This document shows, piece after piece, positions 57,707 through 64,000 of a DNA stretch of 64,000 nucleotides. Both the position numbers and the translations under genes were made by a program. Within the stretch, counting starts at the first letter, position 1, and each line of letters opens with the position of its first letter. This DNA comes from Ashinkailepas kermadecensis (Eukaryota; Arthropoda; Thecostraca; Neolepadidae), in NCBI GenBank assembly GCA_034440615.1, contig JAOTOM010004042.1, forward strand, positions 124,001-188,000, given 5' to 3'. The notes under the pieces are model-generated. The model made no database searches and was not told the DNA's origin. It worked only from the letters and a program-made list of their open reading frames with translations.

Positions 57707-59086
57707 ACTTCGGCACTATCGCCCAGCAGTCAAATGCGCCGCAAGATAGCCCAAGGTTCGTCAAACTAACACTGAGATGTCAGCAACTAATGGACTCAGA
57801 GCAGCAAAATGAATAGGGCAGGGGTGGCTTCGGAAAATAACGCATGGAACTTCGAAGTTTTTAGCTCGTGACCTAGGTCAAGTGTGACCAAGCCACCACA
57901 TTTGTGATTTTGTGGTGCAGCTCGCTCATTCTTTGCTTGTTACGCGAAATCTATTGGAGAATGTGCTACTTTGTATATAGATTTCTTGTTGAGATTTGCA
58001 CATTTTGACATGTTGATATTGATGATTGACAAATACTGTATGTGTATATGTCCTCCCAAGCTCAGCTTAGGTTGCCATATGACGTGTGCTGTCTTCTTCT
58101 GTGGTGACATATCGCTTGTTTGTGGGCTCCAGGGTAAATTTGGGCGCGGAAATCGGGCAATGCACACATAAACATGATTGAGATTGTATAATTCAAGGTC
58201 AACATTGACCGTTCAAGGTCATCTCAGGTCAGTGACGTTAAATAACTCAGAGGTCAAAACTGCTGTAACATGTAGCCGGTGATCTAAAAGTATTATTTTG
58301 CGCCATTTTGGTGTCAATGCATGCATTCAATTATAGACTATTTCATCCTTATGCCACTCAACCCCAATGGGACAGATACTCCAGCACACGTTGTCGGACA
58401 TACCTCCATGACTTTATCTTGCACTGACCTTAAGCTGGGGACACCAGCAGAAGACAGAAGCAGAAGTAGTCGGTCATATGTGTATTCCTTTTTTCCAGGA
58501 TAATCAAATGGTAAGTTCTGAACAAAATTTCGATTTGATAGCTTTGTTTTTGACCTGGCCGCATTAATTGATCTTGTTCCACTATAGCTTTTATAATATT
58601 GTGTTTAATTGATCGATTGTAATTAAAGCCGTATATGAGCATTATATGTTTCTGAACAGCTGGATTTTGGGAGTATTTTGAATGTTGTCCCAAAAGCAGC
58701 TCCGTTTGGAACCAGTGACCTGACTTTGACCTCGTCTAGTCCGATGAACTTTGAGATCGACCAAGTTATCTGCTTGGCAATTATCTACGGCCAAGGTGAT
58801 TTTCGCGCCGCTGTGAGCCACGGTTTTCCTTTCGTTGGGAAGAACCTTCGGGAGTGATTTTCCTCCTCACCCGAACACGTGCGTGGGTGAAACGTGAATG
58901 AGATGAAATGTGATGTGAGCAAACGTTTAGGTGTAAAACCATGAATGTAGTGAAAAAAACTAGTGGCTAGTTAGTTTGTTACAATGGCAAAATGGAGTGG
59001 AGCGCAACAAAGCAAAAAAGCAAAGTAAGCCAGTACGTCCATAGAATGAAGCTGAACTGAAAGTGGTCGCAATGCGTCACCAAACC

Positions 59087-59246
59087 GGGGACGAGTGGTC
59101 TATGGGGTAAGATGCTCGTCTCACAATCGAAAGATTGTGGGTTCGAATCTCACCTGTCGCTACTCTTCGCCCGCGACCAATCGGCGTGAGAGATTGGCGA
59201 CGCTATATGACTCAACGGTCGACGTGTCGTAAAACCAATAACCAAC
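59087..59246 (+). mobile_element. tRNA-derived SINE, 160 bp, with perfect 12-bp TSD
   Basis: The tRNA-like head has an A box (GAGTGGTCTATGGGGTAAGA), a CAC-type anticodon loop resembling tRNA-Val, and a B box (GGGTTCGAATCTCACC) with a good T stem. The body contains CGACCAATCGGCGTGAGAGA and ends CCAATAACCAA. Perfect target duplication CGTCACCAAACC at 59075-59086 and 59247-59258. A second, truncated copy lies at 44564. Confidence 0.9.
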
Positions 59247-60303
59247 CGTCACCAAACCAACCGGCGGATTGCGCAGCCCATTGTTGTCACAGCACGAGAA
59301 CGGTTTCTGCCTATGATACCATGTCCGTGGTAGTAACTAAATGCTTGCGTCAGCTCTGAGGTCCGTATGGACCGGCATGCGGCCTTTGAAGCCCAGTTGA
59401 TCACCAAGTGCCCCAAATTGACGTCTGAACGCCTCGTAGTTTCACTTTGAGCTTTTGCGTGTTCTGGTGTTATTATGCTATCTGTTTGTCTTTTTTTCTT
59501 GACCTGTTTACCGTCGCTCTTGTATTCGTGACAAGAGGCAGGAATAGCCGTAGCTCATTGTGGGATCGCCGTAATGAAGTCATTCGTTCATTTATTCATT
59601 CAAAGGGAAGCAAAATGGTGCTGACTTCTCAATCGATGAGGCATTGAAATGAACGATATATTAATTATTTGACAGTTGCACAATGTCGGATGACACGATA
59701 CGTATCAAATATGCGCTGAGCCCAAAGTTTAACACAGCTGCCCACCATGTGTTTTCAATAGGATGTTGATTATTCCTTAAAAAATGGTTTCGTTGCCCGG
59801 CGAGAACCCATTGGCATGATCTCCATTGTGCATGGCGTCTTGGTGATGGCTAGAAACGACATTGGCCTGCACGCAATTTGTTTTTCGAAATTTGTGAAGT
59901 TGTAGCCGAGTTATTCCATGAATAATTTTGTTCTGCCTGGACGCTGCCCTTACCTCGCCATTGCCACCACTCATGAGCGTGACTTATTTCTTAATGTCAA
60001 CACGCGAAGTTCGTTAAAAGTTGACTTCCAAGGTTGCGGGCCAGTCATGTTTCGTTGATGTGGACACGCTGTCCATGTTTAGCGACGTCAGCAGGCAGAG
60101 TATTCTCCTAATCGCCTCCTGATTGGCTCTGTCCCGCTGTCATTGGAAGCGTTTTCCCCGTCCCCAGCCGGCTGGACTGATGACGGGAGGCTTGACACTC
60201 CATGCCACACCCGCCCCTTCCCCGCCCCCGTGCCTCCATGAGTGGGAGCTGGTGGCCTCGGTTGTGTTCCCTGTGTGGACGCACGTGCTGCCACGTGCCA
60301 CAG

Positions 60304-60533
60304 GCGGAAGCCAACCCCGACGTGCTGTTCGTGAAGAAGTCCAACACCCACCGCGACATCAAGATCGCGAGTCTGAGCGAGGCCGACCTCGAGTCGAACG
60401 CCACCTTCTTCCAAGAGTACATCGCCAACCCTCTGCTGGTGGACGGACACAAGTTCGACATCGGCGTGTACACCGTGATGACGTCGCTGGACCCGCTGCG
60501 CGTCTACGTCTACTGGGGCGACGTGCTGATCAG
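60304..60533 (+). CDS. TTLL: TTLL-family protein, exon d (ATP-grasp core)
   Basis: 230 bp, acceptor GCCACAG before 60304, donor GTGCGG at 60534, phase 0 in and phase 2 out. The protein reads AEANPDVLFVKKSNTHRDIK, then FFQEYIANPLLVDGHKFDIG, then LDPLRVYVYWGDVLIR. These are the ATP-binding lysine region (FVKK) and the Q-x-Y-I-x-x-P-L-L-(V/I)-x-G-x-KFD block of the TTLL ATP-grasp fold. Canonical polyglutamylases and glycylases have Arg two residues after KFD (KFD-x-R); here that position is Gly (KFDIG), as I recall is typical of TTLL15-like proteins. Whether the protein is an active ligase is therefore uncertain. Confidence 0.95.
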
Positions 60534-61928
60534 GTGCGGGCAGCTGGGGTGGCGTGCTGCTCAGGCCGGTACGGCTATGGGGGGGGGGGGTCATGCTTTA
60601 CTCTGTGCAGATCAACTGCATGGGTGTTGCTGCTTTGCAGAGGGCGATGATCACTGATCTGGCGCTACTGAACACGGTTAGTTTTTCTTCGACGCCCAAT
60701 TACCTGTCGTTTTGGCGTCTTTCCAGCTTTTCCTGCTGGAGTGATTTCTTTACTGCGGGCTCTGGGTAGTTTTGTTTTTACTCCTAACGAACTTGTTGCG
60801 TAAGGTAGGTCATAGCACGTGTATATGAGCCGGCCATGCTACCATTCAGGTTATTTCGCACCTACCTGACCTTTTGACATGTGTTATGAACGGAGATCTG
60901 GGCGCGAAATACTTGGCTGGTAGATTTGCCGGATAGTAGTGACTGTGCTGTGTCACGATGGGTATTCACAGTCCACTAGAGTCTGCTGCCTTACGTGGCA
61001 ACCATCTTCCGCGAAGAATACGCGCAGTTGCGACTGGTCCACGGGCTGGTGAGAGGGCGCAGTTGCGACTGGTCCACGGGCTGGCGAGAGGGCGCAGTTG
61101 TGACTGGTCCACGGGCTGGCGAGAGGGCGCAGTTGCGACTGGTCTACGGGCTGGCGAGAGGGCGCAGTTGCGACTGGTCCACGGGCTGGTGAGAGGGCGC
61201 AGTTGCGACTGGTCCACGGGCTGGCGAGAGGGCGCAGTTGTGACTGGTCCACGGGCTGGCGAGAGGGCGCAGTTGCGACTGGTCTACGGGCTGGCGAGAG
61301 GGCGCAGTTGCGACTGGTTCACGGGCTGGCGAGAGGGCGCAGTTGTGACTGGTCCACGGGCTGGCGAGAGGGCGCAGTTGCGACTGGTCCACGGGCTGGT
61401 GAGAGGGAGCAGTTGCGACTGGTTCACGGGCTGGCGAGAGGGCGCAGTTGCGTCTGGTTGACGGGTTTTCCGCAGCATAGGAGCCCCACTTTTTCCTTTG
61501 CCTGTTCAGCGCCCCTAATTGCGCTTTATACTGATAGGTGTAAAATGCACCTGGTGTTTGCTTCCTTCTTTCAGGACTGTAGTGTTGTTAACCAGTAACC
61601 ATACTTAATTTAGGGTGGTTCATTTGTATGTACACTTTATGCATTCATGTTGCATTTCATTTCCCTTTTGAGGATAAAAATATGACCTGTTCATTGGCAT
61701 CTGAAGGTGGAAGCGAGTAATTGAAGATGAATTTAGCCACACGGACAACCAATATAAGTCGGTGGGAGTCTAGGGCTTCTTGATGCATCCCTCCCCTCTC
61801 ATTCATTTTACATGACCTTAAAAGAAGTACCATTATATGGGCACGTGGTGCACTGGGGGGCTAGCTCTTCCGTGTTGTCGGATCGTCGCCACCGCGGTAC
61901 GTTGTCACCTCGCCTGTGTGGGTGGCAG
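60534..61928. other. TTLL intron d-e with 35-bp array
   Basis: The intron holds the 35-bp minisatellite listed separately; the remaining parts (60.54-61.02 and 61.47-61.93 kb) show no exon. A G-run lies near 60580-60590. Confidence 0.6.
61025..61468. repeat. 35-bp minisatellite in TTLL intron d-e
   Basis: About 12 units of 35 bp: GCGAGAGGGCGCAGTTGCGA then CTGGTCCACGGGCTG. Long frames on both strands are artefacts. Confidence 0.97.
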
Positions 61929-62092
61929 GTTCTGCTCGGAGAAGTACCACCCGTTCGATCGGACTGTGCTGGACAAGTACGTGGTGGGCGACAGCTACCT
62001 GCCCGTGTGGAAGGTGCCTTCTCTGGCGCACTACCACACCACGCTCAAGCTGGGCCACCGCGAGTCGCTCAACGCCTTCCTCCAGTCACAGG
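61929..62092 (+). CDS. TTLL: TTLL-family protein, exon e
   Basis: 164 bp, acceptor GGTGGCAG before 61929, donor GTGAGA at 62093. The first base completes the Arg codon from exon d. The protein reads FCSEKYHPFDRTVLDKYVVG, then YLPVWKVPSLAHYH, ending LNAFLQSQ plus one base (phase 1). The segment matches the region after GDVLxR in membrane-anchored TTLL proteins (CxEKYxPFD ... DKYVVGDxYLPxWKVPSL). Confidence 0.92.
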
Positions 62093-63287
62093 GTGAGACG
62101 GCACGGCTCTGTGGTGGGATTTGAGCAGCATGGTTAGATGGTGTTGTGTACAATAATTTTGCTCTCTTCCGAAACTTGTAAATTGCCACTTTCCATCGCG
62201 AATACGTTAATCACAGCTCGCCAGAAAACAGCATGGCAGTAATGCGAGGTATCAGCTCTGGGAAAGCGGATATCAGGGAGCTGGGAAAGCTTGACCTGGG
62301 TGGGACTGCGCTGGTGACCTGGCGATTTTCCTATGAAAAAAATAGTTTCATCCCTGAATGTTTTCCTGGGTCAGTGTTTTGGAGTAGAGCCATTCGTTTA
62401 AACAGATCTAGAGAATGTGCATCAGGTTACAGTTTGGGCTGACGAATACGCCTATGGCCAAACATGCGTTATGTTATACTGACTTGTGCGTCGCCTCGTA
62501 CCTGATAACCATGTATCGAATTGTATGGCGTTGTGCGCCACACATTTTGCATCACTGATCTCACATCATTGCTGTCAGATACCTAGCCAGCTAGACCTAG
62601 TAGCGCGCAGCTGGATACAGTATGCACGCGCCCCACCGCGTTGGTCGTAATTTGGTTGAAAAGCTGGAGCAGCGGAGTGGAATGTGTGACACCACATGCG
62701 TTTTATATTTTGAAAGTGTGCGGGTGGGTTTGGACGGTGTCAGGTACGGTGGAGTATTTTCACGGCTGCTGTCCTCACCCCGGTAGCAATGTACCGTCTG
62801 GATGTGGAGGGTACGACTGCATGGTGGCTATCGTGTTGGATCCCAGATGTAAGTGTCCGGGTGTGCAGACCGCTGCCTGTTCGATTTCCTGCATCAATCA
62901 GGGGACCAGTCGGCATGAGAACTTGAACTGAGTGGCAGTGCTAGTCGAATGCACATCGCGAGGGAGCCAAGTACTCTTGTCTCGTGCCCAACCTGTTTGT
63001 CCGACCTCCTCGCGTCCAGGCCGTAAACCTGTGGGTTAATGCGCACCGTGAGGTTTGATACACAGCTAAACTTAAACGGTTGGTAGCGCTACTAAAATCG
63101 TATTTATTTTCTCCTTAGTGCGACATGTCAAGTAATATCACGCGTGAAGGTGGCATGGTATGACGGGTGAAGGAACGGAGTATGAGAATGAGCAGGCATC
63201 TGGTAAAGACGCTCACCGGCTGTAGCACGGCGCTGGGCGCGGGTCGGCTGACGGACGCCGTGCGGTGACCACACCGGTCGGGCGCAG
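62093..63287. other. TTLL intron e-f
   Basis: 1.2 kb without visible repeat arrays or additional exons; exon e and f phases agree directly. Confidence 0.55.
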
Positions 63288-63466
63288 GCAGGCAGCCGCA
63301 GAAGATGTGGCGCCAAATCGAAGAGTCGATCCGCTCCGTGTACTGGGTGAAGGAGGCGGCCATGCTTCGCTCCGCCCAGCGGTTCCGGCGCAGCGCGCGA
63401 CAGTTCTTCGAGCTGGTGCGGTTCGACTTCGTGGTGGACGACCGGCTGGACGTGTACCTGATGGAG
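63288..63466 (+). CDS. TTLL: TTLL-family protein, exon f (metal-binding end of ATP-grasp)
   Basis: 179 bp, acceptor GGGCGCAG before 63288 (the nearby AG that restores the exon e phase), donor GTGAGC at 63467, phase 0 out. The protein reads GRQPQKMWRQIEESIRSVYW, then FFELVRFDFVVDDRLDVYLM, ending in Glu. RFDFVVDD and YLME are the Mg-binding Asp and Glu motifs of the TTLL ATP-grasp domain; the Asn-Met-Ser-Pro-Asn block that should follow is beyond the window, so the gene continues to the right. Joining of a-f is my inference from phase and family order. Confidence 0.88.
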
Positions 63467-63682
63467 GTGAGCCGCGCCGCCGCTCGTCGGCCGCGTGCCA
63501 GACGCGCCCGGTGGCACCTGGGGAGGTGCATCCGCCAACTGTGTTCAAGGCCAGTGGCGGGCTGACGACCTGCTTTGCGGTGGACTTGTTCCTGTCGGTT
63601 TGTGCTGACGCACGCGCGGTATATGGTAGGGATATTGCGATAGATAACCACCAGCAGTTCATGTGCGCTTAAGTCTAAGATA

Positions 63683-63990
63683 GTGGTATTACTTGCGATG
63701 GAGGCGTGTTTTGTGAGGGAGGTGTGGTCTGGGATGAAGGCGTTACTTATGACAGAGGCGTGGTTAGTGAGGGAGGTGTGGTCTGGGATGAAGGCGGGAC
63801 CTGTGACAGAGGCGTGGTTTGTGAGGGAGGTGTGGTCTGGGATGAAGGCGTTACTTATGACAGAGGCGTGGTTAGTGAGGGAGGTGTGGTCTGGGATGAA
63901 GGCGGGACCTGTGACAGAGGCGTGGTTTGTGAGGGAGGTGTGGTCTGGGATGAAGGCGTGATTGGTGGTAGAGGCGTGGTCTGTGGTAGC
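63683..63990. repeat. 54-bp minisatellite after TTLL exon f
   Basis: About five units of 54 bp with two alternating versions (GCGTTACTTATGACAGAGGC and GCGGGACCTGTGACAGAGGC, each followed by GTGAGGGAGGTGTGGTCTGG). Runs to near the window end; frame-open, not coding. Confidence 0.95.
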
Positions 63991-64000
63991 GGCTATTCTG

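Larger units (their letters stand above)
57302..60303. other. TTLL intron c-d
   Basis: A 3-kb intron with two tRNA-derived elements (separate entries). The remaining sequence shows no gene and no tandem array; flanking exons join directly, so no exon is missing. Confidence 0.6.

Noticed and set aside
60123..60650. Plus and minus frames overlapping TTLL exon d (up to 175 codons)
   Set aside because: They are out of frame with the conserved ATP-grasp reading frame or on the opposite strand.

Overview
This is an animal nuclear genome window, most likely from an arthropod and possibly a crustacean. It has multi-exon genes with GT-AG introns, tRNA-derived SINEs with target-site duplications, hAT-type DNA elements with 8-bp target-site duplications, a clip-domain serine protease (an arthropod hallmark), and many short runs of TTAGG-like sequence. 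Nothing suggests bacteria, plasmid or phage. The species is inference; I cannot name it. Most long open frames are artefacts of minisatellites that stay open in several frames on both strands.

Three protein genes are supported. (1) An IRF2BP-family transcriptional co-regulator lies on the minus strand. Exon 1 (31156-31888) has the N-terminal zinc finger and a polyglutamine tract. Exon 2 (8305-8538) is a Pro/Ala/Ser linker. Exon 3 (2243-2505) has most of the C-terminal RING-like finger. All three join in phase (410 codons), and the last exon is off the left edge. (2) An apparently intronless clip-domain trypsin-like protease lies on the minus strand at 40662-42140. (3) A membrane-anchored tubulin-tyrosine-ligase-like (TTLL) gene lies on the plus strand. 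Six exons between 54943 and 63466 join in phase, and the 5' and 3' ends are outside what I can see.

Layout. 1-8.55 kb: IRF2BP exons 3 and 2 with the introns around them; intron 2 is about 90 per cent minisatellite. 8.55-31.15 kb: IRF2BP intron 1, with a 6-kb hAT-ended element (9396-15378) filled with degenerate short repeats, several large GC-rich minisatellites (17-19 kb, 26-27 kb) and CpG-rich blocks. 31.15-32.2 kb: IRF2BP exon 1 and probable promoter with two NRF1-type palindromes. 32.2-40.6 kb: intergenic repeats, including two copies of one hAT MITE family with perfect 8-bp duplications and a Ty3/Gypsy gag remnant. 40.66-42.14 kb: protease. 42.8-54.2 kb: relatives of the repeats in the 6-kb element, then AT-rich repeats carrying TTAGG motifs. 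54.3-64 kb: the TTLL gene, again with minisatellites at and near its exons.

The most unusual feature is the link between minisatellites and splice sites. At the IRF2BP exon 2 donor, the IRF2BP exon 3 acceptor and the TTLL exon-a donor, the repeat unit contains a copy of the exon edge plus the splice site, so the real splice site is one end of a tandem array of look-alikes. No functional link between the three genes is visible.
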